Position numbers and translations under genes: made by a program. A stretch of DNA of 64,000 nt from Streptomyces sp. MUM 203J (lineage in GTDB: Bacteria; Actinomycetota; Actinomycetes; Streptomycetales; Streptomycetaceae): assembly GCF_022414595.1 (NCBI RefSeq), contig NZ_JADWYO010000001.1:310001-374000 (forward strand). Reading direction: 5' to 3'. A model generated the notes under the pieces. It worked only from the letters and a program-made list of their open reading frames with translations. It searched no databases and was not told the origin of the DNA. Of this stretch, positions 51,739-60,130 are shown piece after piece (the first letter of the stretch is position 1; the number at the start of each line of letters is the position of its first letter).

Positions 51739-51777
51739 GAGGGGCGGTACGGGTGGTTCGCACCCGTACCGCCCCTC
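51739..51777. terminator. Bidirectional terminator after the ABC operon
   Basis: Perfect 17-bp stem 51739-51755/51761-51777 with a GTTCG loop, 19 bp after the ATPase stop and 28 bp before the convergent methyltransferase stop. Confidence 0.92.
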
Positions 51778-51805
51778 TCCCGCGCCTGGACGCGGCGGAC
51801 GGGGC

Positions 51806-52570
51806 TCAGCGCAGGCCCAGCACCAGGGTGTCGGAGGGCGACGCCCAGACGGGCCTGGCCTCCGCGAAGCCCGCGCCCAGCAGCGTACGGACGTGCCACT
51901 GCGCCGAGGGGGTCTCGCCGTCCGCGTGCTCACCGTAGATCGCGAACCGCTCGGCGGTGGGCGCGGCGAGCACCGGGTCCTGGGCGGCGACCTGCCACCA
52001 CTCGGCCCAGTCGAGGACGTCTCCGCGGGCCTTGGCACGGTCCATGGCCGCGTGCCGCCGGGCGCGTTCGGCCGCGTTGATGCGGGGCGTGGTCTCGTCG
52101 GCCATGCGGTCGGCGTTCATGAACACACCGCCTTCGCGCAGGAGCCCGGCGAGCCTCCCGTACAGCGCGGCGAGCGGTTCGCGCCGGAGCCAGTGCAGAG
52201 CGGTGGCGGTGAGGACGGCGTCGTACGAGGTGTGCGGGAGGCGCGCGGTCCACGCGGGATCGGTGAGGTCGCCCCGTACGAACCGCGCCCGGGAGTCCCC
52301 GGCGAAGTACCCCTCGGCGATGGCCAGCAGAGCGGGGTCGAGATCGACCCCGACGCTGGTGGCGTCCGGGAACCGTTCGAGCAGCCGCTTCGTGATACTC
52401 CCCGTGCCGCACGCGAGATCGAGCACCCTGGGGGCGGTTCCGGCACACGCCTCGACCATGTCGAGCATGACGGAGAACCGCTCCTCCCGGTCGGGCATGT
52501 ACCACTGCTGCTGCCGGTCCCAGCTGTCCTGCCAGGCGGCCCAGTCGGTGGTGGTGACGGCTTCGCTCAT
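51806..52570 (-). CDS. SAM-dependent class I methyltransferase
   Basis: ATG 52570 follows GGAGGG; 254 residues. Motif I VLDLACGTGSI, the acidic VGVDLDP and motif IV VLTATALHWL mark a class I fold similar to trans-aconitate/UbiE-like enzymes. The C-terminal part (about 160-254) may shape the substrate pocket. Substrate unknown. It is divergent from the CGNR gene across 84 bp. Confidence 0.92.
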   Translation of the reverse strand: MSEAVTTTDWAAWQDSWDRQQQWYMPDREERFSVMLDMVEACAGTAPRVLDLACGTGSITKRLLERFPDATSVGVDLDPALLAIAEGYFAGDSRARFVRGDLTDPAWTARLPHTSYDAVLTATALHWLRREPLAALYGRLAGLLREGGVFMNADRMADETTPRINAAERARRHAAMDRAKARGDVLDWAEWWQVAAQDPVLAAPTAERFAIYGEHADGETPSAQWHVRTLLGAGFAEARPVWASPSDTLVLGLR

Positions 52571-52654
52571 AACACCCTCCGTAACACCCGGATCGCGCAT
52601 CCATCTCTTACCCTTGACCTGTCGAACCCTAGCCCGCCCCGGTAAGGACTACAA

Positions 52655-53278
52655 GTGGAATTGGCCTATTACTCGGACTACGCCGTGCGTCTGGTGAACA
52701 CCGAGGAACCGGCGCGCAACAAGGACACGCTCACCTCGGTGGAGGCGGTCCGTGAACTGTTCGGCCCGATGACGCAGATGGCCCGCCGGGCCACGGACGC
52801 CGACCTGACCCGCTTCCGCGCGGTACGGGGACGGCTGCGGGCGGTGTTCACCTCGGCCGACGAGGGCGACCACGCACGGGCGGTGGACCTCCTCAACTCC
52901 CTGCTCCTGGAGTTCCCGGTGAGCCCGCAGATCTCCGGCCACGACCTGCTGGACGACGAGGGGCGCCCGCGCTGGCACATGCACCTGGCCGAGCACCCGT
53001 CGAACGCGACGGCCGGCTACGCGGCGATCGCGGCCATGGGCCTGGCGTTCCACCTGACGGAACTGGGCGCCGACCGGCTGGGCCTGTGCCAGGCGGCGCC
53101 CTGCCGCAACGCGTACCTGGACACGTCCACGAACCGTTCCCGCCGCTACTGCTCGGACCGCTGCGCGACCCGTGCGAACGTGGCGGCCTACCGGGCCCGC
53201 AAACGCCAGGAGAGCGCGAGCACGGGCCGTACGGGCGCCGACGCCAGCCACGCGACCACGGCTCCCAGCGACCGCTGA
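52655..53278 (+). CDS. CGNR zinc-finger (ABATE-domain) regulator
   Basis: A 207-residue protein starting at GTG 52655 (AAGGA upstream). The N-terminal ABATE-like region (about 1-140) starts LAYYSDYAVRLVNTEEP. The C-terminal CGNR zinc finger is CQAAPCRNAYLDTSTNRSRR followed by YCSDRCATRANVAAYRARKR; here the name-giving CGN is CRN. These proteins are thought to bind DNA and regulate stress genes. The 3' end overlaps the sodX 3' end by 91 bp in antisense. Confidence 0.92.
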   Translation: MELAYYSDYAVRLVNTEEPARNKDTLTSVEAVRELFGPMTQMARRATDADLTRFRAVRGRLRAVFTSADEGDHARAVDLLNSLLLEFPVSPQISGHDLLDDEGRPRWHMHLAEHPSNATAGYAAIAAMGLAFHLTELGADRLGLCQAAPCRNAYLDTSTNRSRRYCSDRCATRANVAAYRARKRQESASTGRTGADASHATTAPSDR

Positions 53279-53622
53279 CGCCCCGCCCGGATCCCCCGGT
53301 ACCGCACGATCACCCGCCCCAGCACCATCGCCTCGGGCACGGCTCCGAAAACCCTGCTGTCCACGGCCTCGGCGGCCTCCCGGTTGTCCCCCAGCACCCA
53401 CCAGCCGCCGTCCCGCCGCCCCACGAGCCGCTTGACGATCAGCAGGTCCTGCTGGAACGGATGGCGCAGCACGGCCACCGTTCCGGGCTTCGGCACCGCC
53501 CCGTACCGCACGAGCAGCCGGTCCCCGTGCCGCAGCGTCGGCAGCATGGAGGGCCCGGTCACCTCGGCGGCCCCGAAGGGCAGCAACGGCCCGCGCACCG
53601 CCCGCCGGTCCTCCGCCGTCAT
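53188..53622 (-). CDS. sodX: Nickel superoxide dismutase maturation protease
   Basis: A 144-residue S26-type signal peptidase-like protein with Ser25 (GPSMLPTL) and Lys64 (LLIVKRLVG) as catalytic dyad, and the box VLGDNREAAEAVDSR. SodX removes the short propeptide of SodN so that the N-terminal His can bind nickel. It is divergent from sodN (144 bp apart), the usual arrangement. The gene tail lies antisense to the end of the CGNR gene. Confidence 0.95.
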   Translation of the reverse strand: MTAEDRRAVRGPLLPFGAAEVTGPSMLPTLRHGDRLLVRYGAVPKPGTVAVLRHPFQQDLLIVKRLVGRRDGGWWVLGDNREAAEAVDSRVFGAVPEAMVLGRVIVRYRGIRAGRQRSLGAVVAWLASAPVRPVLALSWRLRAR

Positions 53623-53766
53623 CCCGGTCTCCCTTCGTGCTCTTCCTCCACGAGACCCATGATCCCCCTGGACTTTTGTCCTAAGCCGCAGGGGCCACCC
53701 GCGAAAACCCGTCCTTCACCGAGTAATGTCCCCCCTGAGAAGACGATCACGAGGAAGGACAGCTTC

Positions 53767-54162
53767 ATGCTCTCCCGCCTGTTTGCCCCCAAGGTGAAGG
53801 TCAGCGCGCACTGCGACCTTCCCTGCGGTGTCTACGACCCGGCCCAGGCCCGCATCGAGGCCGAGTCGGTCAAGGCCGTCCAGGAGAAGATGGCGGCCAA
53901 CGACGACCCGCACTTCCAGGCCCGCGCCACGGTCATCAAGGAGCAGCGCGCCGAGCTCGCCAAGCACCACGTGTCGGTGCTGTGGAGCGACTACTTCAAG
54001 CCGCCGCACTTCGAGAAGTACCCGGAGCTGCACGTCCTGGTCAACGACACCCTGAAGGCCCTGTCGGCCGCCAAGGCGTCCACGGACCCGAAGACCGGCG
54101 AGAAGGCCCTCGAGCTGATCGCCGAGATCGACCGCATCTTCTGGGAGACCAAGAAGGCCTGA
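53767..54162 (+). CDS. sodN: Nickel-containing superoxide dismutase
   Basis: A 131-residue precursor; GAGGAAGGA lies before ATG 53767. Residues 1-14 are the propeptide. Cleavage before His15 exposes the nickel hook HCDLPCGVYDP, with His15, Cys16 and Cys20 as ligands and Tyr23. The rest is the four-helix bundle of the cytoplasmic hexamer. It dismutates superoxide, typically induced by nickel. SodX opposite is the maturation protease. Confidence 0.98.
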   Translation: MLSRLFAPKVKVSAHCDLPCGVYDPAQARIEAESVKAVQEKMAANDDPHFQARATVIKEQRAELAKHHVSVLWSDYFKPPHFEKYPELHVLVNDTLKALSAAKASTDPKTGEKALELIAEIDRIFWETKKA

Positions 54163-54697
54163 GACTCCTCAGCCTTCCGGGCGCCTCAAGGGCCCGGCCG
54201 GACCACCGGCACCGCCGGTCCGGTCGGGCCCCTGCGCTGTGTCTCGGCCCGGGGCGCCGCCTGGAAGTCACGGACGTGGTCCGTGGCCCGGCCGGAGCGG
54301 ACACGGGCCGAGATCTCCACGGACCGGTGCCCCGGCGGCTCCAGGCCGAGGTCGCGGAGCGTGGCCCCGCCGGGGAGCCGTTCGTCACGGCGTCGCCCGC
54401 CTGTACCCCCTGGGCCATCAGCCCCCGACCGCCCCCGCACGAAGGCGTATGGCGTCAGTGGTCGAACCGAACGGTGCCCGGTGGCCGTTGCGGTACGGGC
54501 TGCGCGGACGCGGCCGACGCCCACCGGAAGCCGCCCGCCCCGCTCCGCCACCACGGCCGGCACGCCGAAGCCGCAGCCTCGCCCCGCCTGTTGCGTCCAC
54601 CGGACAGCCGGCGGTGTGCGGAGTCCGCCCGTGTGGCACCCCTCACCCCGGGGGCGATGAGGAAATCCCGGCGGGTGCGCCGGAGTTGTCACAGGCC
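54163..54697. other. Gene-free stretch between sodN and the hydrolase
   Basis: About 535 bp. After the sodN terminator no convincing gene was found. A minus-strand frame ending near 54186 reads LRDLGLEPPGHRSVEISARV and looks somewhat protein-like, but has no start signal or known family. Confidence 0.5.
54191..54230 (+). terminator. Terminator of sodN
   Basis: Stem 54191-54204/54217-54230 of 14 bp with one G-U pair, and an inner ACCGGC/GCCGGT extension, 28 bp after the stop. Confidence 0.85.
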
Positions 54698-55768
54698 ATG
54701 ACCTCCTTCCTTGAAACGCCCGGTGTTCTGGGGCCCTTTGTCGACGGCAACCGCTCCCGTGCCTTCGGGGGCGGGCTCGATCCGTTCGTGTACGAGCGGG
54801 TGACCGGAGGGCTCGACTCCCTGTACCGGTGGCCCTCCGCGCTCCGTGAGGTCGCGGAGGGGCTGGTGGGCGCCGCCGAGGGGTACGCCGCCGGTGGGCA
54901 TCGGCTCTCGGCCGGGGAGGCGCTGCGCACCGCCGCTCGCTGGTTCCACTTCGCGACGCTGCTCCCCCATCCGGACCGGGAGCTTCTCGGCCGGACCGCC
55001 GCCGAGGCCGACGACACCATGCGGCGCGCGCTCGGGTATCTCGACCCCGGGGCCGCGCGGGTGGAAGGGGACACCTTCGCGGGGTGGCTGCGCAGGCCCG
55101 AGCGGGGGGCGGCGGAGGGGCGGCTTCCGTTGGCGGTGGTGATTCCGGGGCTCGACTCCTCCAAGGAGGAGTTCCACGGGGTCGTCGACGCACTGCTGGC
55201 GCGCGGGGCGGCGGTGTGCGCGATCGACGGGCCGGGGCAGGGCGTCCGCGCGGCCACGTCCCGCAAGCGGGCCGACTATCAGGTGGTGGTGGCCGAACTG
55301 CTCGACAGCCTGGAGGACGCGCACCCCGATCTGGAGACGCGGTCCGCCGGGCTCGTCGGAATGAGCCTCGGCGGGTACTACGCCACGGTCTCGGCGGCCC
55401 ATGATCCGCGGGTCCGGGCGGCCGTGGCGGTCAGCGGGCCGTACTTCCTGACCTGGGACGAGCTGCCGCTGTTCGTGACGGACACGCTGACCCTGCGGTG
55501 CGGGAGCGCCGGGGCCGCGCGGGAGTTCGCGCGGGGTGTGGACCTGCGCGACGTGGCGGGCGGCCTGCGCTGTCCGCTGCTGGTCGTCGAGGGCGGTACG
55601 GACGTCGTCCCGGGCGTCGCGAACGGGGTGGGGCTGTCCGCGGCCGTGCCGGACGGCACGCTGCTGACCGTGCCGCACGGCGACCACCTGGTGGGCAACG
55701 CCCGCGCGGACTGGCTGCCCGCGACCGCCGACTGGGTGGTGGACCACCTCACGTCAGCCCGCGGGTAG
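54698..55768 (+). CDS. Alpha/beta hydrolase (FrsA/dienelactone-type)
   Basis: A 356-residue hydrolase. An all-helical N-terminal cap (about 1-125) precedes the alpha/beta core with the oxyanion strand PLAVVIPGLDSSKEEF and nucleophile Ser in GMSLGGYY. The acid is probably in VEGGTDVV and the His in VPHGDHLVG. The cap plus core resembles 2,6-dihydroxypseudooxynicotine hydrolase-like and FrsA-like esterases. Its 3' end overlaps the convergent LysR gene by 15 bp. Substrate unknown. Confidence 0.92.
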   Translation: MTSFLETPGVLGPFVDGNRSRAFGGGLDPFVYERVTGGLDSLYRWPSALREVAEGLVGAAEGYAAGGHRLSAGEALRTAARWFHFATLLPHPDRELLGRTAAEADDTMRRALGYLDPGAARVEGDTFAGWLRRPERGAAEGRLPLAVVIPGLDSSKEEFHGVVDALLARGAAVCAIDGPGQGVRAATSRKRADYQVVVAELLDSLEDAHPDLETRSAGLVGMSLGGYYATVSAAHDPRVRAAVAVSGPYFLTWDELPLFVTDTLTLRCGSAGAAREFARGVDLRDVAGGLRCPLLVVEGGTDVVPGVANGVGLSAAVPDGTLLTVPHGDHLVGNARADWLPATADWVVDHLTSARG

Positions 55769-56713
55769 CAGCGGGCTGCCGTGGCGCCGGAGCCACTGGC
55801 GGTACGCGGTGGTGCGCAGGGCCGCTTCGCGGTAGGCGGCGGCGAGTTCGGCGTACGCGGTGTCGTACAGCGGGCGCTCCGCGTCGCCGGGCGGCCGGTG
55901 GTACAGCAGCAGCCGTACGGCCAGCGGGTCGTCCCGCAGCGGCCGGATCGCCATGTCGTCGCGCGGGCCCGACGTGGGCTGGCAGGGTGCGACCGCCTCG
56001 CCCACGACGATCAGCGAGGCCGCCGTGTGGTAGTCCGCGTGCAGCAGGGGCGGGTCGATCCCGGCCGCCCCGAGGACCCGGCGCAGCCCGTCCCACTCGC
56101 CGTCCACGGTCGGGTCGACGATCCACCGGTCCTCCGCCAGGTCCGCGAGGTCGACGACCGGCGCGGCGGCGGCCGGGTGGTCCCGCGCCATGGAGACGAA
56201 CTGCGGCTCCCTCGCGACGAGCACCCGGCCGACCAGCCCGTACGGCACGCGCAGCGGGAACCCCTCCACCTCGTGCACGAACGCGACGTCCAGCTGGCCC
56301 GCCGCGACCGCCTGGAGCAGGGCGTTGGCCGACACGTCCATGTGCAGGGTCGCCTCCGTGCCCGGCAGCCGCTGCCGCAGCCGCCGCAGCCAGCCGGCGA
56401 GCGCGCGGCTGGCGGTGGATCCGATCCGCAGCCGGGCCCCGTCGGCGTGGGAGGCGGCGCGGGTCTCGGTGACCAGCAGGGCCATCTGCGCGACCAGAGG
56501 CCGGGCACGGCCCAGCACGGTGCGGCCCAGGGGGGTGGGGCGGCAGCCGGTGCGGTCCCGGGTGAACAGGGCTCCGCCGAGGGCGTGTTCGATCCGCTGG
56601 AGCTGGGTGGTCAGTGAGGGCTGGGTCATGCCCAGGCATCGGGCGGCCTTGTGCAGGCTGCCCGCGTCCGCGATGGCGCACAGCGCCCGCAGATGCCTCA
56701 CCTCCAGCTCCAT
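55754..56713 (-). CDS. LysR-family transcriptional regulator (probable snpA activator)
   Basis: A 319-residue LysR protein. The winged helix is at 1-65 (LRALCAIADAGSLHKAARCL, then TQPSLTTQLQRIEHALGG), followed by a linker helix and a periplasmic-binding-like effector domain (about 90-300). Divergent from snapalysin across 245 bp. In several Streptomyces species a LysR gene in this position activates snpA, so that role is likely here. No operator was proven. Confidence 0.93.
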   Translation of the reverse strand: MELEVRHLRALCAIADAGSLHKAARCLGMTQPSLTTQLQRIEHALGGALFTRDRTGCRPTPLGRTVLGRARPLVAQMALLVTETRAASHADGARLRIGSTASRALAGWLRRLRQRLPGTEATLHMDVSANALLQAVAAGQLDVAFVHEVEGFPLRVPYGLVGRVLVAREPQFVSMARDHPAAAAPVVDLADLAEDRWIVDPTVDGEWDGLRRVLGAAGIDPPLLHADYHTAASLIVVGEAVAPCQPTSGPRDDMAIRPLRDDPLAVRLLLYHRPPGDAERPLYDTAYAELAAAYREAALRTTAYRQWLRRHGSPLLPAG

Positions 56714-56958
56714 GCACCGAGCGTAGGGCGGTCACCGCACGGCGCACCAGACGCTTCTCCGGTCGCTTCGACCCCGTCGTTTTCGGTCAGTCCGAAGGGA
56801 GTTGAGGCGGTGATGGGGTCGTGCTATCGCCGCTTGGCATCATCCGCAGGGACCCGGGGCTCCCGGACACTCTCTCCCAGCACTCTCCCGACACCCCGTC
56901 ACCCGGACGTGCCCACCCAGCCGTCCCGGGACGGGTCCCCCACCAGAAGGAGACCTTC

Positions 56959-57627
56959 GTGAAGCCCCCCACCCGATACGTACGGGCCGCGCTGGCCGCC
57001 GCCATGGGCCTCGCCGCCACCCTCGCCGCCGTCCCCGCCACCGCCGCGGCCACGTCCGCCGCCCCGCCCGCGGCCCCGGCCGTCACCACCGGGTACGCGG
57101 CGTACGCCGGGTCCGCCGAGGACACGAAGGCCAACCGGGCCTTCTTCGAGGCCGTCATGGAGTCGGTGGCGAAGAAGCGGGCCGCCACCCCGGGCGCGCA
57201 GGCGGTCACCGTCACCTACTCGGCCGCCAACGCCCCGAGCTTCCGCACCCAGATAGCCCGTTCCACGCAGATCTGGAACAGCTCCGTCGGCAATGTCCGG
57301 CTGGTGGAGGGCAGCAACCCGGACTTCCGGTACTACGAGGGCAACGACTCGCGCGGCTCGTACGCCAGCACCGACGGGCACGGGCGGGGCTACATCTTCC
57401 TCGACTACCGGCAGAACCAGATCTACAACTCGACGCGGGTCACCGCGCACGAGACCGGGCACGTCCTGGGTCTGCCGGACCACTACTCGGGTCCGTGCAG
57501 CGAACTCATGTCCGGCGGCGGGCCCGGCCCGTCCTGCCAGAACGCCGTCCCGAACAGCCAGGAGCGGTCACGGGTCGACTACCTGTGGCGCTACGGGCTG
57601 ACGCAGGCCCTGGCGAAGGCCTCCTGA
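56959..57627 (+). CDS. snpA: Snapalysin (M7 small neutral metalloprotease)
   Basis: GTG 56959 follows AGAAGGAGA; 222 residues. A signal peptide (1-30, ATAAA-like end) and a short propeptide precede the mature protease. The zinc motif [12 protein letters not shown] provides two His and a third Asp ligand, the M7 hallmark, followed by the Met-turn SELMSGG. Secreted, degrades casein-type proteins. Transcription is probably activated by the divergent LysR protein. A strong hairpin follows. Confidence 0.97.
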   Translation: MKPPTRYVRAALAAAMGLAATLAAVPATAAATSAAPPAAPAVTTGYAAYAGSAEDTKANRAFFEAVMESVAKKRAATPGAQAVTVTYSAANAPSFRTQIARSTQIWNSSVGNVRLVEGSNPDFRYYEGNDSRGSYASTDGHGRGYIFLDYRQNQIYNSTRVTAHETGHVLGLPDHYSGPCSELMSGGGPGPSCQNAVPNSQERSRVDYLWRYGLTQALAKAS

Positions 57628-57652
57628 GCCTTCCGCGCCGCAGGTGACGTGC

Positions 57653-57683
57653 CGGCGCCCCGCGCTTCCCGCGCGGGGCGCCG
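57653..57683. terminator. Terminator between snpA and the DUF6304 gene
   Basis: Perfect 13-bp stem 57653-57665/57671-57683, loop TTCCC, between two convergent genes (26 bp after the snpA stop, 24 bp before the other). Confidence 0.88.
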
Positions 57684-57706
57684 CTCGTCGTACCGGGGCG
57701 GGGGCC

Positions 57707-58201
57707 TCAGGCCGCGGCGAGCAGCCGCCGGGCGAAGCGCGCACCCGGCGGCAGCTGGCGCAGGATGCGCCCCAGGGCCCGGTCGAAGTCACCGCCGGTG
57801 ACCCCCGATTCGTAGGCGGCGCCTCCCCAGTGCAGCGTCAGCCGGAGGTCCACCCGCTCGGGCGCCCCGTCGGGCAGCGCCTCCCCCAGCCCCAGGAGAC
57901 AGCTCAGCGTGCCCGGTTGGGGGGTGTCGCCGTCGACGGCGACGGGGAGCGGCAGATCCCACTCCAGGACGCAGCCTGTGAGCGGCAGGCCGCCGCTCTC
58001 CTCGGCGGCGTGCAGCAGAGCGAAGCTCCCACCCGTGTACGCGACTCCCCTGACGCGGGTGGTGACGCTCCGACCGTCCGCTGTGATGACGATCGCCTCC
58101 GCGCCCCGGTGGTCCCGGTACCAGCCGGTCCAGACGTCGGTCACGACGTCGGACCGCGCGGGGAGCTTTTCGGAGACTTCCTCAGAGACTTCCGATGACA
58201 T
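57707..58201 (-). CDS. Conserved hypothetical protein (DUF6304-like)
   Basis: A 164-residue protein from ATG 58201. The segment DVWTGWYRDHRGAEAIVITA near residue 20 is what I recall for DUF6304. No membrane segment, signal peptide or catalytic motif is visible; a beta-rich N-terminal half and a helical end (FDRALGRILRQLPPGARFAR) are suggested. Function unknown. No strong ribosome-binding site. Confidence 0.78.
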   Translation of the reverse strand: MSSEVSEEVSEKLPARSDVVTDVWTGWYRDHRGAEAIVITADGRSVTTRVRGVAYTGGSFALLHAAEESGGLPLTGCVLEWDLPLPVAVDGDTPQPGTLSCLLGLGEALPDGAPERVDLRLTLHWGGAAYESGVTGGDFDRALGRILRQLPPGARFARRLLAAA

Positions 58202-58263
58202 GGCGCGGACTGTAGCGGTACGACCGTCTCCGGCATACCGCCGGACACCCCGTGAGCCCGGCT

Positions 58264-58605
58264 TCAGCCGATCTTGGTGCTGTTGCCCGGCTCGCCCTCG
58301 GCGGCGCGTCCTCCCGGCCCCTCCGGCCCCTCCGGGCCTTCCCTGCCGTCCGGCGCCTTCCCGGCGTCCCGCCGCCGATGCTTCCTGGCTCGCCTGGCGT
58401 GCTCCCAGTCCCCCGGCTCCTTGGGAGTCCTGCCGAAAAGCGCGCAGTCGGGGTTGCGGCACGGACGGGGGTGCCAGGTGGGGACCCACGCGCCGAGCAC
58501 CTTGTGTCGTTTGATGGTCGTGCCGACCGGCTGCCCGCAGGCGGGACAGACAGGCTCCTGGGTCGCCTGCGGACTCCGGACGGCCCGGCGTCCTTCCTTG
58601 CCCAT
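58264..58605 (-). CDS. Small zinc-binding hypothetical protein
   Basis: A 113-residue protein from ATG 58605. CPACGQPV (about 22-29) and CRNPDCALF (about 53-61) form a CxxC-x(n)-CxxxxC pattern that could bind zinc. The C-terminal third is Gly/Pro/Glu-rich and disordered. Similar short basic proteins are common in Streptomyces; function unknown. Confidence 0.7.
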   Translation of the reverse strand: MGKEGRRAVRSPQATQEPVCPACGQPVGTTIKRHKVLGAWVPTWHPRPCRNPDCALFGRTPKEPGDWEHARRARKHRRRDAGKAPDGREGPEGPEGPGGRAAEGEPGNSTKIG

Positions 58606-58631
58606 GCGTCCAGGGTATTGCGCCTCGCCGC

Positions 58632-59222
58632 TTATGACCTCTTGCGGCGGTAGGTGCGGACGAGCACACCGTTGCCGAACGTGCGCACCTCGTCCAGGGC
58701 GAACTCCGAGACCTCGAATCCGGCGCCCGCGAACATGGGCATGCCCGAGCCGTACACCTGCGGGTATGTCTTGATCACCAGCTCGTCGATCTCGTCCCGC
58801 AGTTGCCCCGCGATCTCGGCGCCGCCGCACAGCCAGATGCCCAGCGGGCCGCCTTCCGCCTTGAGGGCGCGTATCCGGGCTGCGAGGTCGCCGGAGACGA
58901 TCTCCACGTTCGGGTCGGGCGACTCGGTCAGGGTGCGGGAGGCGACGATCTCGCGCAGGTGCGCGTACGGGCTGGTGACCCCTTGGTCGAGGGCGAGCCG
59001 ATAGCTGGCGCGGCCCTGGACGACGGTGTCGAAACGCCGGTTCTCCGCGCCGGTCAGCCCGAGGGCGGCGCGGGCGGCGGTGGGAAGGGTGTCGGGGTAC
59101 TCGGCCACCAGGAAGCCGAGGTAATCCTCGTCCACGTACGTGAGCATCGGGGACGCGTCCCCTCGCGGGTCCCCGATGAAGCCGTCGAGCGAGCAGGCGA
59201 CGAAGTAGGTCAGAGTGCGCAA
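58632..59222 (-). CDS. Dihydrofolate reductase-family (RibD C-terminal-like) protein
   Basis: TTG 59222 is chosen because GAAGGA lies 6 nt upstream and homologs begin RTLTYFVACSLDGFIG. The protein has 196 residues with the RibD/DHFR fold: SLDGFIGDP, then VVQGRASY, and the NADP-binding GGPLGIWLCGGAEI. Such YwjB/DfrA-like reductases act on pteridine- or nucleotide-type substrates; the exact one is unknown. Divergent from a TetR regulator, with an inverted repeat between. Confidence 0.9.
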   Translation of the reverse strand: MRTLTYFVACSLDGFIGDPRGDASPMLTYVDEDYLGFLVAEYPDTLPTAARAALGLTGAENRRFDTVVQGRASYRLALDQGVTSPYAHLREIVASRTLTESPDPNVEIVSGDLAARIRALKAEGGPLGIWLCGGAEIAGQLRDEIDELVIKTYPQVYGSGMPMFAGAGFEVSEFALDEVRTFGNGVLVRTYRRKRS

Positions 59223-59263
59223 ACGCGATCCTTCGCTGGAGTCTGGCGCCACCGGACTGCGGC

Positions 59264-59299
59264 AACCACTACGAATAGAGTGCTCCATGCGTAGTGGTT
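59264..59299. promoter_or_regulatory. Inverted repeat between the DHFR-like and tetR genes
   Basis: AACCACTACG (59264-59273) and CGTAGTGGTT (59290-59299) are perfect complements spaced by 16 bp. They lie 42 bp from the reductase start and 79 bp from the TetR start; the spacer is long for a single TetR site and may hold the promoter. Confidence 0.65.
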
Positions 59300-59377
59300 G
59301 AGCAAGCGTTTTCGAGTGGCTTGTTTCAGCGGCCCCGCATGTGACTTCATCCAGTGACTTGATCAGGAGGTGAGCCC

Positions 59378-59953
59378 ATGGCAAGGAATCCCGGGCGGCG
59401 GCTGGCGCTGCTCGACGCCGCCATCGACGTACTGGCCCGCGAGGGGGCTCGGGGGCTGACGTTCCGGGCGGTGGACGCGCAGGCGGGGGTCCCGGCGGGG
59501 ACGGCGTCCAACTACTTCGCGAACCGCGACGACCTGCTCACCCAAGCAGGGTCGCGGATCACCGTACGGATGACGCCGGCGGCCGAGCAGATCGACACGG
59601 CCATGCGGCCGGAGCCCAGCCGGGAGCTGGTCGCGGAGCTGATGAAGTGGCTGGTCCGGCGGGTTTCGCAGGAGCGGACCGGATACCTGGCGATGCTGGA
59701 ACTACGGCTGGAGGCGACCCGGCGACCGGCCCTGCAGGCCGAGCTGAACCGGGCGGTGCGGGGGGAGCTGGAGCGGAACATCCGGTTCCATCTGGAGGCG
59801 GGGCTGCCGGGGGACGCGGACACCGTGCGGGCGCTGTATCTGGCGATGACGGGACTGCTGCTCGAGCACCTGACGTTGCCGGGGGTGCTGGGGGAGGCGG
59901 AGCTGGAGCGGGTGGTGGAGGACCTGGTGCGACGGACCGTGCCTGAGCGGTGA
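59378..59953 (+). CDS. TetR-family transcriptional regulator
   Basis: A 191-residue protein with a strong ribosome-binding site (AGGAGGTGA) before ATG 59378. The helix-turn-helix at about 8-55 reads LLDAAIDVLAREGARGLTFR and VDAQAGVPAGTASNYFANRDDLL. The C-terminal helical domain (60-190) binds a ligand. It probably represses the divergent reductase and itself through 59264-59299. Confidence 0.94.
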   Translation: MARNPGRRLALLDAAIDVLAREGARGLTFRAVDAQAGVPAGTASNYFANRDDLLTQAGSRITVRMTPAAEQIDTAMRPEPSRELVAELMKWLVRRVSQERTGYLAMLELRLEATRRPALQAELNRAVRGELERNIRFHLEAGLPGDADTVRALYLAMTGLLLEHLTLPGVLGEAELERVVEDLVRRTVPER

Positions 59954-60055
59954 GATACCCCGGCCCCGTCCCCTTCCCGGAGCCGACGGCTGCGCCCCCT
60001 CGGCCCCTGCCGCGCTCTCGGGCCCCTGCACTCCGAACTCGTGGGAGCCGCGGCC

Positions 60056-60100
60056 CTCAGGTGCCGGACGAGTCCGGCCCGCGCCCGTCCGGCACCTGAG
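60056..60100. terminator. Bidirectional terminator between tetR and the prenyl synthase
   Basis: Perfect 15-bp stem 60056-60070/60086-60100 with a 15-nt loop. Its right arm overlaps intergenic repeat copy D. Confidence 0.85.
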
Positions 60101-60106
60101 GTGCGG
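60084..60106. repeat. Intergenic repeat, copy D
   Basis: GCCCGTCCGGCACCTGAGGT differs at few positions from the copy at 683. It forms the right arm of the terminator here. Confidence 0.5.
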
Positions 60107-60130
60107 CCTCCGGGGACCGGCGTACGCCCC

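Noticed and set aside
54186..54460. Possible small minus-strand gene ending near 54186
   Set aside because: A few segments look protein-like, but there is no start with a ribosome-binding site, no family and a terminator for sodN lies in it.
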